A stretch of DNA of 64,000 bases from Actinopolyspora lacussalsi subsp. righensis (lineage in GTDB: Bacteria; Actinomycetota; Actinomycetes; Mycobacteriales; Pseudonocardiaceae): NCBI RefSeq assembly GCF_900116555.1, contig NZ_FPAT01000013.1, forward strand, positions 62,001-126,000, read 5' to 3'. Shown here piece after piece: positions 18,304 through 29,196 of the stretch; the stretch's first letter is position 1; each line of letters opens with the position of its first letter. The position numbers were made by a program, and so were the translations under genes. A model generated the notes under the pieces. That model was not told the DNA's origin and made no database searches. It saw only the letters and a program-made list of their open reading frames with translations.

Positions 18304-19485
18304 ATGACAGCCAACGCCGCTTTACACCCCGAGCGCCCCGGCGGTTCAGCTGATCGCGAGCGCCCGACCGACGTGAACGACACGGTTCGGCTGATCCGGG
18401 ACAGCTGGGCCGTGGTGGAACCGCAAGCCGAGGACGTGTCGCGGTTCTTCTACAGCATGCTGTTCAGTCTGGCTCCCGCCACCCGGGAACTGTTCCCGGT
18501 GAACATGGAAGTGCAGCGGAGCAGGCTGCTGCGTGCGCTGGTGCACGTGGTGCAGATGGTGGACCGGCCGGACGAGCTCACCCCGTTCCTGCAGCAGCTC
18601 GGCAGGGACCATCGCAAGTTCGGCGTGGTCGCCGAGCACTACGAGGCGGTCGGGACCGCGCTGCTGGCAGCGATCAAGAAGTACGCGGGCGACGCCTGGA
18701 ACGATGCCGTGGAACGGGCGTGGGGCGAGGCCTACGCGGTGATGGCCACGACCATGACCGACGCGGCATCCAAGGACGACGGTCCCGCCTGGTACAACGG
18801 CGAGGTCGTACAGCACGAACGGCTGAGCTGGGACGTCGCCATGGTGCGCATCAGACCGGAACATCCCGTGCCGTATCAGCCGGGCCAGTACGTCAGCGTC
18901 GAGGTGCCGCAGCGCCCCAGGCTGTGGCGCTACCTGTCACCGGCCAACCCACCCTCCGATGACGGCACGATGGAGTTCCACGTACGTGCCGTGCCGACGG
19001 GTTGGGTGAGCCGCGCCATCGTGGGACACGCCCAGCTCGGCGACCAGTGGCGCATGGGCTCACCGATGGGCAGGCTCGGCGTGGATCGTGACTCCGAGCG
19101 CGACGTGGTTATGCTCGCGGGCGGCACCGGGCTGGCGCCGATGCGGTCGATCATCCAGGACCTGGCGCAGTACGGCAACAACCCCGAGGTTCACCTGTTC
19201 TACGGGGGAAGAACCCGGGACGACCTGTACGAGCTGCGCAACCTGCGGCAGGTCGCCATGAGCAACCCGTGGCTGAAGGTGATCCCGGTGCTGGAGAACG
19301 ATCCCTCCGCCCAGGGAGCCGAGCACGGCACGCTGGCGGAGGCCGTGACCCGCTACGGCGCGTGGCAGGATCACGACGTGCTGGTCAGCGGCTCGCCGGA
19401 AATGATCCGGAACACGGTCTCCGGCATGATGGTGGCGGGCACCCCGCTGGAACGGATCCACTACGATCCGTTCACTCTGGACTGA
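18304..19485 (+). CDS. Globin-ferredoxin/FAD reductase fusion (flavohaemoglobin-like)
   Basis: A 393-aa two-domain protein. Residues ~20-155 are a globin with proximal-His motif GRDHRKFG (H103). Residues ~160-390 are an FAD/NAD-binding reductase: YQPGQYVSVEVP, RLWRYLSPAN in place of RxYS, the NAD-binding GGTGLAPMRSII and a C-terminal VSGSPEMI. Flavohaemoglobins oxidise nitric oxide to nitrate. The start ATG 18304 opens exactly where the globin N-terminus is expected. A direct repeat upstream may be its control site, and the PPOX gene is divergent. Confidence 0.92.
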   Translation: MTANAALHPERPGGSADRERPTDVNDTVRLIRDSWAVVEPQAEDVSRFFYSMLFSLAPATRELFPVNMEVQRSRLLRALVHVVQMVDRPDELTPFLQQLGRDHRKFGVVAEHYEAVGTALLAAIKKYAGDAWNDAVERAWGEAYAVMATTMTDAASKDDGPAWYNGEVVQHERLSWDVAMVRIRPEHPVPYQPGQYVSVEVPQRPRLWRYLSPANPPSDDGTMEFHVRAVPTGWVSRAIVGHAQLGDQWRMGSPMGRLGVDRDSERDVVMLAGGTGLAPMRSIIQDLAQYGNNPEVHLFYGGRTRDDLYELRNLRQVAMSNPWLKVIPVLENDPSAQGAEHGTLAEAVTRYGAWQDHDVLVSGSPEMIRNTVSGMMVAGTPLERIHYDPFTLD

Positions 19486-19562
19486 GTGCTCGCGGGATTC
19501 CCAGGACGCGGCGGCGGATGATCCACCGACCCGTTGTCGGGGGTCGGTGCGAGAGTGCGCGC

Positions 19563-20327
19563 ATGTCCGGAATCGAACGACAACGCGAGCGCGTCCGACA
19601 CACCCTGACCGAACACGTGGGCACCACCGAGGCCGAACGCATCACGGCCCAGGCCGCCACCTCCGTCGCACTCAGCACCGACAGCGAAGCGGGAGCACCA
19701 CTGGGGGTCTCCCGCTTCGGCGGCGACGCACTACTACCACCGGACACGACGTGGCCGGAACACGAATCGAGAGCACTCGAACTGCTCGCCGTGCTCGACC
19801 TCACCACCATCGCACCACTCAACCCCGAACTACCACTGCCGCGGCACGGGGCACTCAACCTGTTCTACGTCGAGAACCTGCTGTCCAGCGACTCGGTGGC
19901 GGCGGGCGAATACGAGAGCTGTCGGGTCGTACTCGCCGACCCGGAAACGGCGGTGCGGAGCACTCCTCCCAGGAGCGTGCAGCGTCATCGTGAACGGGCG
20001 CTGTACGGAAAAACCGTCCTCACCATTCCCGATCCGTTCGAGGACGAGCGGGATGGCGGTGAAGTGAGCGAGAAGTACGTGGACGCGTACGAGGAGATAC
20101 ACGGCATGGACAACCAGCAGGATCACTTGATCGGCGGTTGGCCGAACCTGGTGCAGGGGTCCGTGTTCTCCCCTTCCGGCGAGGACCTCCTGCTGGCCCA
20201 GCTGGATACCGACGACCGGATGGACTGGTGTTGGGGGGACATGGGCAGCCTGTACTTCACCATCGGCGAGCAGGATCTGAAAGCGGGCGAGTTCAGCCGT
20301 GCCGAGGTGTTCATGCAGTGCTCCTGA
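19563..20327 (+). CDS. DUF1963 / YwqG-like protein
   Basis: A 254-aa soluble protein with the DUF1963 pattern: SRFGGDALLPPDTTWP, LELLAVLDLTTIAPLNPELPLP (FxxQxDL-type), ALNLFYVEN, HLIGGWPNLVQG and LLLAQLDTDDRMDWCWGDMGSLYFTI. The family's role is unknown. It follows the globin gene by 77 bp on the same strand, so it may be co-transcribed. It ends at a strong hairpin shared with the convergent hspR operon. Confidence 0.85.
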   Translation: MSGIERQRERVRHTLTEHVGTTEAERITAQAATSVALSTDSEAGAPLGVSRFGGDALLPPDTTWPEHESRALELLAVLDLTTIAPLNPELPLPRHGALNLFYVENLLSSDSVAAGEYESCRVVLADPETAVRSTPPRSVQRHRERALYGKTVLTIPDPFEDERDGGEVSEKYVDAYEEIHGMDNQQDHLIGGWPNLVQGSVFSPSGEDLLLAQLDTDDRMDWCWGDMGSLYFTIGEQDLKAGEFSRAEVFMQCS

Positions 20328-20332
20328 CGGCC

Positions 20333-20367
20333 TCGCGGCTCGGTGAGCTTACCGAGGCGAGCCGCGA
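20333..20367. terminator. Bidirectional hairpin between DUF1963 and hspR genes
   Basis: TCGCGGCTCG and CGAGCCGCGA form a perfect 10-bp stem with a 15-base loop between convergent stops. No U-tract, as is common in high-GC actinobacteria. Confidence 0.7.
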
Positions 20368-20394
20368 AACCGTCAGCCGCGAGGTCCTCGACGG

Positions 20395-20859
20395 TCAGCG
20401 CCTGCGCCGCTCCGGCTTCCAGACCACCAGCGCCGTCTCCTGCCGCACCGGCACCAGGTCGCGCCGGTAGGAGGCGTGCACCCGCGCGGCCGCCTGCTCG
20501 GCGGCCGCGTAGGCAGCGGCGACCTCCTCGGAGAGTTCCTTGATCTTGTCGCGCAGTGCGTCGACCTGATTCTCCAACTCGATGATGCGCTTGATGCCCG
20601 CGAGGTTCACGCCCTCCTCCTGGGAGAGCCGCTGCACCTCGCGGAGCACCGCGATGTCGCGCGCGGAGTAACGCCGACCACCCGCGGGGGTCCGGCCCGG
20701 CGAAACCAGGCCGAGCCGGTCGTAGCTGCGCAGCGTCTGGGCGTGCAGCCCGGACAGCTCCGCTGCCACGGATATCACGAAAACCGGGGTGTCCTCGGAC
20801 GCACCTGGCGGGAATCCGGCCATACCGCCGGATTCCGCTGGAGACTCACGCGCGGTCAT
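20395..20859 (-). CDS. hspR: HspR, MerR-family heat-shock repressor
   Basis: A 154-aa MerR-type protein with [46 protein letters not shown] and a C-terminal coiled coil ([22 protein letters not shown]). HspR binds HAIR sites and represses the dnaK operon and clpB, using DnaK as co-repressor. It is the last gene of the dnaK operon; its start overlaps the dnaJ stop (ATGA). HAIR sites are visible upstream of dnaK and clpB in this window, which confirms the assignment. Confidence 0.96.
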   Translation of the reverse strand: MTARESPAESGGMAGFPPGASEDTPVFVISVAAELSGLHAQTLRSYDRLGLVSPGRTPAGGRRYSARDIAVLREVQRLSQEEGVNLAGIKRIIELENQVDALRDKIKELSEEVAAAYAAAEQAAARVHASYRRDLVPVRQETALVVWKPERRRR

Positions 20860-22052
20860 TCCGCCCTCCGGACCAGCTCGTTCAGCTCGGCTCTGGGGTC
20901 GTGCTGCTCCGTCGCCTCCGCGTAGGACCGCAACGCCTCGGCGGCCTTGCCGTCCAACTTGTTCGGAACGGCTACCTGCAACGTCACCAGCAGATCCCCG
21001 CTGCTGCCGTCCTTCCTGCCGATGCCCTTGCCGCGCACCCGGAGGGTACGGCCGCTGTTGGTGCCCGCGGGCACCTTCACGGACACCTTGCTCTCCAGGG
21101 TCGGCACGGTCAACGTAGCGCCCAACGCCAGTTCGGGGAAGGTCACCGGCACGGTGATCGTGAGATCGTGCCCCGACCTGCCGAACACCTGGTGCGAATT
21201 GACGTGCACGACGACGTAGAGGTCGCCCGAGTTGCCACCGTTGCGGCCGGGCTCACCCTGATGCGCCAACCGGATTCGCTGCCCGTCGGAGACGCCCTGC
21301 GGGATCCGCACGGTCAGCGTCCTGGTCCTGGTGCTGACGCCCTCGCCGCGGCACTCCTGGCAGGGGTTGTCGACGACCCTGCCACGACCGCGGCAGTCCG
21401 GGCACGGCTCGCTGAACGCGAACGCGCCCTGGTTGCGGGTGACCGCCCCCTGCCCCGAGCAGGTCGAGCACTTCCGGGGGCTGGTGCCCGGCCGGGCACC
21501 GGAGCCGTGGCAGGTGGAGCACGTGGTGGGACTGGAAAGGCGCAACGGGACGGTCGCGCCCTTCACCGCCTCGGTGAAGTCGATGCGGACCTCGGTCTCC
21601 ACATCGGACCCTCTGCTCGCTCTGCTGGCCGTGCCGGCACCACCTCTGCGGTTGCCGAACAGCCCACCGAACAGATCGCCGATCCCGCCACCGGCCTGGC
21701 CACCGGGGCCACCGAACAGGTCACCGACGTCGAAGCCGGGGCCACCAGCACCACCGGGCTGGCCACCGAAGCCGCCGCCGAAACCGCCGAAGCCACCCTG
21801 GCCGCCGCCTCCGGAGGCGAACAGCCTGCGGGCCTCGTCGTACTGTTTGCGTTTCTCCGGATCGGAGAGCACGCCGTAGGCCTCGGAGACGGCCTTGAAC
21901 TTGTTCTCGGCCTTGGTGTCCCCCGGGTTGGCGTCGGGATGGTTCTCCCTGGCCAGCTTCCGGTACGCCTTCTTGATGTCGTCGGCCGAAGCGTCGGAGG
22001 AGACGCCCAGTTCGGCGTAGAAATCCTTGTCCAGCCATTCCCTGGCACTCAC
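20856..22052 (-). CDS. dnaJ: Chaperone DnaJ
   Basis: A 398-aa type I DnaJ. J-domain with HPD ([12 protein letters not shown]), a Gly/Phe-rich stretch ([15 protein letters not shown]), four zinc-binding CxxCxGxG repeats ([32 protein letters not shown]), and a C-terminal substrate domain. Start is GTG 22052, preceded by AAGGAGG; the frame extends 14 codons upstream but without a ribosome-binding site. It delivers unfolded clients to DnaK and stimulates its ATPase. Confidence 0.96.
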   Translation of the reverse strand: MSAREWLDKDFYAELGVSSDASADDIKKAYRKLARENHPDANPGDTKAENKFKAVSEAYGVLSDPEKRKQYDEARRLFASGGGGQGGFGGFGGGFGGQPGGAGGPGFDVGDLFGGPGGQAGGGIGDLFGGLFGNRRGGAGTASRASRGSDVETEVRIDFTEAVKGATVPLRLSSPTTCSTCHGSGARPGTSPRKCSTCSGQGAVTRNQGAFAFSEPCPDCRGRGRVVDNPCQECRGEGVSTRTRTLTVRIPQGVSDGQRIRLAHQGEPGRNGGNSGDLYVVVHVNSHQVFGRSGHDLTITVPVTFPELALGATLTVPTLESKVSVKVPAGTNSGRTLRVRGKGIGRKDGSSGDLLVTLQVAVPNKLDGKAAEALRSYAEATEQHDPRAELNELVRRAE

Positions 22053-22190
22053 CGGACGCCCCTCCTTCCGTCTCGATCCGTTGACGTGCGCCACGACGGT
22101 TCACCGGAAAGCGGTGAACCTCCTCGCGAGAACGCGGGTGCGAGCCCGTAACGGTTACTGAACACGGCGGTTCCTAAGCAGTCTCGTGAA

Positions 22191-22936
22191 TCAGCCTTGT
22201 TCGGATGTCTCGCCCTGCGATTCCGGCTCGGCACCGTTCCCGTCGGGCTCGTAGTCGGTGACTCCGACCATCGCCGGACGCAGCACCCGCTCACCGAAGC
22301 GGTAACCACGGCGCAGCACCGTCGTCACCGTGGGCCCGGAGACCTCGGCGGAGGTCTCGTGCTGGACCGCCTCGTGCACGCTCGGGTCGAACTCGTCGCC
22401 CTCCTGGCCGAAGCCCTCCAGTCCGGCGTCGGCCAGCGCGGCGTTGAGCTTGTCCGCGACGGCCTTGAACGGGCCGGTGAGATCGCCGTGCGACTCGGCG
22501 CGCTCGAGATCGTCCAGCACGGTGAGCAGTGACTCCGCCACGGACGCCTTCGCGTTGTTGATCACCGAGTCCCGGTCGCGCTCGACGCGCTTGCGGTAGT
22601 TGGCGTACTCGGCCTGCACACGCTTGACGTCCGCGGTGAGTTCCTCCACCTGCCGACGCAGCTCGGTCTCCGCGTCCGAAGTGGGTGCCTCGGCCTCCGC
22701 CGCGGTTTCCACCGCGTCGGCCTCGGCCGCCACCTTGGCCAGCTCGTCGTCCAACGATCCGGACATGCTGTCGGTCACCTCACCGGCATCCGACTGGCTG
22801 TCGTCCGAGGACCGGAGATCGCCCGTTTCCGGGTCGATCCTGCGCCGGTCCCGCACCACGACGGGCTCCTGCTCGCCTTCGTCCTGTGCGCCGGAGGCCT
22901 GCTGCGGCCCCCGGTCCTGTTCTGGCTTGTTCGGAG

Positions 22937-22940
<4 letters not shown>
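22191..22940 (-). CDS. grpE: Nucleotide exchange factor GrpE
   Basis: A 249-aa GrpE. An acidic disordered N-terminus (about 1-85) precedes the long helix ([26 protein letters not shown]) and beta-domain ([40 protein letters not shown]). It starts at GTG 22940, overlapping the dnaK stop (GTGA). It releases ADP from DnaK. The N-terminal acidic extension is longer than in E. coli but typical of actinobacteria. A 138-bp gap separates it from dnaJ. Confidence 0.96.
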
Positions 22941-24805
<1,865 letters not shown>

Positions 24806-24851
24806 TGAAGTCTCCTCCAGCGTATTGGTTCTCTGCTTAGGACTTATAACT

Positions 24852-24872
24852 CCTGAGCCCTACTGACTCAAG
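24852..24872 (-). promoter_or_regulatory. HAIR operator 1 upstream of dnaK
   Basis: CCTGAGC-N7-ACTCAAG: the right half is perfect, the left half matches the HspR consensus in five of seven bases. Confidence 0.7.
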
Positions 24873-24907
24873 TAGTACTCGAACCGAATCCGATCCGTCA
24901 AACCAGC

Positions 24908-24928
24908 TTTGAGTCGTAGCGGCTCAAG
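24908..24928 (-). promoter_or_regulatory. HAIR operator 2 upstream of dnaK
   Basis: TTTGAGT-N7-GCTCAAG matches CTTGAGT-N7-ACTCAAG in 12 of 14 positions with exact spacing. Confidence 0.85.
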
Positions 24929-25368
24929 GTTCCTGCCCGAGCAACGCGTGACCAGCCACGAGTGTTCCCGAGAACCCCGTCGTGACGGGTGTGATTCGTG
25001 TCGCCGGGGCGGCTCTCGCGGCGGCCCCCGCAGCCGGGGCGGCAGGAACACCGGGCGCTATCCCGTTTCCGACGAATCGACGAGCCGACGCCGGACGACC
25101 CGACGAGCCGGGAGGCTGTTCCGCGAACGGCACCGACGGGCACTCGCCTGCCCGGGGGTCTGCCCCAGGGGGTCACCTGCCCGCGGGGCTGACGGGACCG
25201 GACCGGCCACGTCCGGGGGATGCCCAGCTACCCGAGCGGGCAATCACTCCCCCGGGAGCACGCGGACGGTCCCCGAGGACACGCGGGTGCCCCGGGAACA
25301 ACGGGCGCCCCCGGGAGGAAACAGCCCCTCCGGCAGGGAGCGGGTGGAGTTACGACGAGTCGGCTCGC
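24929..25368. other. Intergenic region without recognisable gene
   Basis: About 440 bp of very GC-rich sequence between the dnaK control region and the DUF4097 gene stop. It contains several runs of CCCGGGG-type short palindromes but no frame with protein-like composition on either strand. Confidence 0.6.
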
Positions 25369-26151
25369 TCAGGAGCTCTCGACCTCGATGGAGCCGCTGC
25401 CGGTGGAAAGCCGCAGCGAGCGTTCGGCGTCGGCGTCCCGGGCGACCTCGATGTCGGTGGAGCCACTGCCGGTGTCGGCACGGACGCTGTAGCTGTTCGC
25501 GGGAACGGTGAGTTCGATGCCGCCGGAACCGGTGTCGGCACGCACCGAACGCGGATCGGACAGCTCCAGCGAGATCCCGCCCGAGCTGGTCCGCGTCGTG
25601 ACGTCGGCGGAGTCGATGCCCTCCCCCTCTATTTGTCCACTGCCGGTCGATACGTTGACGGGGCCGCCGATGTCGGTGAGTTCGATACCGCCGGAACCGG
25701 TCTCGGCACGCACCTCCCCGTCGATGCCGCGCAGCTCCAGCGCCCCCGAGCCCACCCGCACGTCGGTCGAGGACATCCCGGTGACCTCCAGCGAACCGGA
25801 ACCGAGTCCGCCGGTCACCGGAACGCGTCGGGGCAGCGTCACCTCGTACTCGACGTCGCAGCCCCAGCCGCAATCGGTCTCGAGCACGAGCCTGCCGTCG
25901 TCGACCCGGTAATTCGTCTCGGAGTTCCGCCCCCAGCCGCCCCACCAGCCGTCGCGTTCCTCGCGGACCCTCGGTTCGGCACCGGCCTCGTAGTTGATCT
26001 TCACCGCGCCCGGGCCCGAACGCAGCTCCACGGCCGACACACCGGAGGGCGAGCCGGTCCGGGTGTCCGAGGGACCTCCCCAGGAGAGCACGGCTCCACC
26101 CAGCAGAACCAGTACGGCGCCACCCACCGCGAGTCCCGTGCGCATCGTCAT
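25369..26151 (-). CDS. DUF4097-family beta-helix protein
   Basis: About 260 aa from ATG 26151. An N-terminal hydrophobic segment (LAVGGAVLVLLGGAVLSW) probably anchors it in the membrane or acts as an uncleaved signal. The remainder is a repetitive beta-structure: the unit [G-S-G-x-I-E-L/V-T] recurs about ten times (TGSGGIELTDIGG, GSGQIEGEGIDS, TGSGSTDIEVARD), characteristic of DUF4097. Such proteins sit in membrane-stress operons with DUF1707 proteins, one of which occurs at 31487. Exact role unknown. Confidence 0.8.
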   Translation of the reverse strand: MTMRTGLAVGGAVLVLLGGAVLSWGGPSDTRTGSPSGVSAVELRSGPGAVKINYEAGAEPRVREERDGWWGGWGRNSETNYRVDDGRLVLETDCGWGCDVEYEVTLPRRVPVTGGLGSGSLEVTGMSSTDVRVGSGALELRGIDGEVRAETGSGGIELTDIGGPVNVSTGSGQIEGEGIDSADVTTRTSSGGISLELSDPRSVRADTGSGGIELTVPANSYSVRADTGSGSTDIEVARDADAERSLRLSTGSGSIEVESS

Positions 26152-26322
26152 CACTCCGATCTCGGGGGCTTGGATCTCAGGGGCTTGCCCGGTCACCCGA
26201 CGAGGTCAAATTACCGCCGACCGCGGCGGCAGGGTATCGGTGATTTACCCGGAACGGCCCCGGAGACTCCGAAAGTGCGAATCCGGGGCACCCACCCGTC
26301 GGAGTCCGGAGCGGTTCCGGAA

Positions 26323-26373
26323 CCCGACGGACAGCCTCGACGGACAGCCCTGACGGACAGCCCTGACGGACAG
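26323..26373. repeat. Four 13-bp tandem repeats upstream of hisG
   Basis: Four units of CCCTGACGGACAG (first 12 bp, second with one substitution) lie between the DUF4097 and hisG start regions, in the divergent intergenic space. Confidence 0.85.
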
Positions 26374-26466
26374 CGGAGCCCGTGGGGCGGGATGCGCCGG
26401 AACCCCGTCGGGGAGGCAACCATTAGAATCGTTCCCGGAGGCCATACGCCGTATTGAGGATGCCTG

Positions 26467-27333
26467 ATGTTGCGCGTCGCCGTCCCGAACAAGGGATCGC
26501 TGCACGGTCCGACCACCCAGCTACTCGAGGAGGCGGGCTACCGGCTTCATCGCGAGCATCGCGCCCTGTTCGCCGAGGACAGGGGCAACAACGTGCGATT
26601 CATCTTCTGGCGGGCCAGCGACATCGCGCGCAACGTGGGCGCCGGGGTGCTCGACGTCGGTATCACCGGGCAGGACCTGCTGGCGGGCGCGGGCACGGCG
26701 GAGAGCACCACCGAACTGCTGCGGCTCGGATTCGGCAGCTCCCGGTTCTACTTCGCGGTCGCCAACGACGGTCCGATCACCTCGGTTCCCGAGTTGGACG
26801 GCAAACGGGTGGCAACCTCGTTCCCGAAACTCGCCGAGCAGGCGGCGGCGCGGCACGGCATCCGCATCGAGCCGGTCGAACTGGACGGGGCCGTGGAGAC
26901 CGCCGTGGAACTCGGGCTGGCCGACGCGATCGCCGACGTGGTCGAGACGGGCTCCTCGCTGCGCGCGGCGGGGCTGACAACCCTCGGCGAACCGATCCTG
27001 CGCTCGCAGGCGGTGCTGGTTCGCGGCGCGGGCGCCTCCCTGGGTGAGGAGCGCGAGCACGCCGTCGAGGTGCTGGGGCAACGGCTGCGAGGAGTGCTCG
27101 ACGCCCGTTCCTACGTGGTGATGGACTACAACTGTCCGGATTCGGCACTGGAGACGGCGACGGCGATCACGCCGGGCAAGGAGTCGCCCACCATCTCCAG
27201 CCTCACCGAACCCGGCTGGGTAGCGGTACGGGCGATGGTGCCCAGAGCGGACGTGCAGGACGTGATGGACAAGCTCGCCGAGGTGGGGGCCACCGAGATC
27301 CTGGTGACACGGCTGGAGGCCTGCAGGCTCTGA
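26467..27333 (+). CDS. hisG: ATP phosphoribosyltransferase (long form)
   Basis: A 288-aa long-form HisG: catalytic domains beginning LRVAVPNKGSLHGPTTQLLEEAGY with GVLDVGITGQDLL and the PRPP loop LADAIADVVETGSSLRAAGL, then a C-terminal ACT-like regulatory domain (PTISSLTEPGWVAVRAMVPRADVQDVMDKLAEVGATEILVTRLEACRL) that mediates histidine feedback. It catalyses the first step of histidine synthesis. The usual partner hisE is not immediately upstream here; upstream lies a divergent DUF4097 gene and a 13-bp tandem repeat. A TAGAAT at 26424 could be a -10 box. Confidence 0.96.
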   Translation: MLRVAVPNKGSLHGPTTQLLEEAGYRLHREHRALFAEDRGNNVRFIFWRASDIARNVGAGVLDVGITGQDLLAGAGTAESTTELLRLGFGSSRFYFAVANDGPITSVPELDGKRVATSFPKLAEQAAARHGIRIEPVELDGAVETAVELGLADAIADVVETGSSLRAAGLTTLGEPILRSQAVLVRGAGASLGEEREHAVEVLGQRLRGVLDARSYVVMDYNCPDSALETATAITPGKESPTISSLTEPGWVAVRAMVPRADVQDVMDKLAEVGATEILVTRLEACRL

Positions 27334-27348
27334 CCTGACTCGTCGAGT

Positions 27349-27380
27349 CGGATGGGGTTCGCGGTGCTGAATCCCATCCG
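27349..27380 (+). terminator. Hairpin downstream of hisG
   Basis: CGGATGGGGTT and AATCCCATCCG pair over 11 bp with one G-U, 16 bp after the hisG stop. Confidence 0.65.
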
Positions 27381-27630
27381 GCTCCGCTTCGGGGACAGGG
27401 ACGTGAGTAGATGGTCGCGCGTTCTTCTCCCGCGATGCGTTCGACTCGCGGCACCAGGAGCACTCGGATCGTTCGGCCCGAACGACCTGGTCAAACACGC
27501 TCGTCAGGGTCGTCGAGCTCAGAAATCTCCGACGCGGCGGACAACCGCTTGCCGAACGTTCCGGACAGGGGCGTACCAGTGCGGCCCCGACCCCGATGTT
27601 CAGCAGGGTTCCCACCGAGGCAGATTTTTG

Positions 27631-27659
27631 TTGACAGATACATTGATGTGCATACAATT
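27631..27659 (+). promoter_or_regulatory. Promoter with MarR-like operator in the spacer
   Basis: TTGACA (27631-27636) and TACAAT (27653-27658) are separated by 16 bp. Read on the minus strand the spacer and -10 contain TTGTATGCACAT-CA-ATGTAT, closely matching the palindromic site in front of marR at 29839. This suggests one regulator for both promoters. Confidence 0.7.
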
Positions 27660-27701
27660 TAAATGCAAGTTCATGGTCCGCCGGGAAACGAGGAGCCGAC
27701 G

Positions 27702-28301
27702 ATGGCCACGATGGATGTCTACTTCGACTACGTATGCCCGTTCTGCCTACTGGCCAAGGAGGACATCACCACTGTCGCCGCCGAGTACGGCGTCGACATC
27801 GAATGGCACCCGTTCGAACTTCGCCCCTACCCTGCCGAGACGCTCCGGCCGGAAGACGACTACCTGCCCGCGATCTGGCAGCGTGCGGTCTACCCGATGG
27901 CCCGACGCGAGGGTGTGGAGATCACACTGCCCTCGATCTCGCCGCAGCCCTACAGTCACACCGCGTTCGAGGGATACCAGTACGCCCGCGAACACGGGCT
28001 CGGGCAGGACTACAACGACCGGGTGCTGCGTGCCTTCTTCCAACGGGATCTCGATATCGGACGTATCGACGTCCTGACCGAGCTCGCCGCGGAACTCGGG
28101 TTGGACAGCACGGAATTCGGTCGGGCTCTCACCGACCGGCGCTACGCCGAAACCCACCGGAAGGCGCTGGAGCACGCCCGCGACGAAGTGGGAATCACCG
28201 CTGTCCCGACCGTGATCATCGGCGAGCACCGGATCAACGGCGTACCCGACAAGGAGCGGTTGCGCACGGCCCTGTCCAGCACGCTCAGTGCCACTTCCTG
28301 A
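27702..28301 (+). CDS. DsbA-family (FrnE-like) thiol oxidoreductase
   Basis: A 199-aa thioredoxin-fold protein with active-site CPFC in VYFDYVCPFCLLAKEDI (residue ~12), a helical insertion and the cis-Pro loop AVPTVIIGEHRINGVPD. FrnE/2-hydroxychromene-isomerase-like DsbA proteins act in the cytoplasm on disulfides or as glutathione/mycothiol-dependent isomerases. I took ATG 27702 with GAGGAG upstream; an in-frame ATG 27663 would overlap the promoter. First gene of the SMR-deaminase cluster, under a putative MarR operator. Confidence 0.85.
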   Translation: MATMDVYFDYVCPFCLLAKEDITTVAAEYGVDIEWHPFELRPYPAETLRPEDDYLPAIWQRAVYPMARREGVEITLPSISPQPYSHTAFEGYQYAREHGLGQDYNDRVLRAFFQRDLDIGRIDVLTELAAELGLDSTEFGRALTDRRYAETHRKALEHARDEVGITAVPTVIIGEHRINGVPDKERLRTALSSTLSATS

Positions 28302-28375
28302 CCCCACGTCCCCACGCGGACCAGAACGCCGACAGCAACGGCCATCCGTCTCACGTAACGAAAAGAGGAATCGTC

Positions 28376-28696
28376 ATGGCATGGGTTTATCTCGCGATCG
28401 CCACGGTCTTCGAAATCGCCTTCGCGTTGTGTGCCAACGCCTCACAGGGATTCACCCGCCTGGGATATTCCATTCTCACTCTCGTCATCGGCGCGGGAGG
28501 AACCTTCTTCCTGAGCATGGCGCTGATCAGCATCGACGTCGGGGTCGGCTACGCCATCTGGACCGGTCTGGGCTCGGTCGGGATCGTGCTGCTCGGCACC
28601 GTGTTGTTCAAGGAACGCCTGGACTGGCGCAAACTCCTGGGCATCGCCACCGTCATCGTCGGTGTGGTGGGCCTGGAACTCAGCGGATCCGCCTGA
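28376..28696 (+). CDS. SMR-family efflux protein (pair member 1)
   Basis: A 106-aa four-helix small multidrug resistance protein. Conserved membrane Glu is in TVFEIAFALCANASQGF (residue ~13), followed by VGVGYAIWTGLGSVGIVLLGTVLF. The SMR fold antiports cations such as quaternary ammonium or guanidinium. A second, dissimilar SMR gene follows 53 bp later, so the two may form a hetero-oligomer as in EbrAB or YkkCD. AAGAGGAA precedes the start. Confidence 0.92.
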   Translation: MAWVYLAIATVFEIAFALCANASQGFTRLGYSILTLVIGAGGTFFLSMALISIDVGVGYAIWTGLGSVGIVLLGTVLFKERLDWRKLLGIATVIVGVVGLELSGSA

Positions 28697-28749
28697 CGAG
28701 ATTTCAGAACCGACCGACAATCCACGAACGAGTAATGGGACGTGAGAAA

Positions 28750-29163
28750 ATGACCGCGACAACAACGCATTCCGAAACCACCCCGGCCGCCACGTCATCC
28801 GGTAGTGCCCGACCCTGGATCGTCCTGCTGATCGCCGGGCTCTTCGAGATCGGCTACGCCGTGAGCACCGGCGGCAGCCAGGGATTCACCAAGTTGAACT
28901 GGTCGATCTCCGCGGGCGTGTTCTTCCTGCTGACCGTCTTCACACTCACGCTGGCGCTCAAAAGCATCGACGTCGGTATCGGTTACGCGATCTGGGCGGG
29001 TATCGGCTCCTCCGGGGCAACGGTGGTCAGTGCCTTCCTGTTCGACCAAGCACTGACACCGACGCGGATCCTGTGGCTCGCCGTGATCATCGCGGGCGTC
29101 GTCGGGCTCAAGCTGGCTTCCAGCCCCAAGCTCGCCGAAACCTCCGAACCCGCCCCCGCGTGA
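28750..29163 (+). CDS. SMR-family efflux protein (pair member 2)
   Basis: About 137 aa with a Thr/Ser-rich N-terminal extension of ~22 residues before the four helices. The conserved Glu lies in AGLFEIGYAVSTGGSQGF, and IGYAIWAGIGSSGATVVSAFLF matches the family. An in-frame ATG at 28735 would add five residues. It pairs with the preceding SMR gene, and both are followed by a deaminase gene. Substrate cannot be read from sequence. Confidence 0.9.
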   Translation: MTATTTHSETTPAATSSGSARPWIVLLIAGLFEIGYAVSTGGSQGFTKLNWSISAGVFFLLTVFTLTLALKSIDVGIGYAIWAGIGSSGATVVSAFLFDQALTPTRILWLAVIIAGVVGLKLASSPKLAETSEPAPA

Positions 29164-29196
29164 CCTCCAGCGCACCACACCGACGAGGAGGGCACC

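Noticed and set aside
24982-26457. 491-codon plus-strand frame over the DUF4097 gene and its flanks
   Set aside because: It overlaps the repetitive DUF4097 gene in antisense and lacks protein-like composition.
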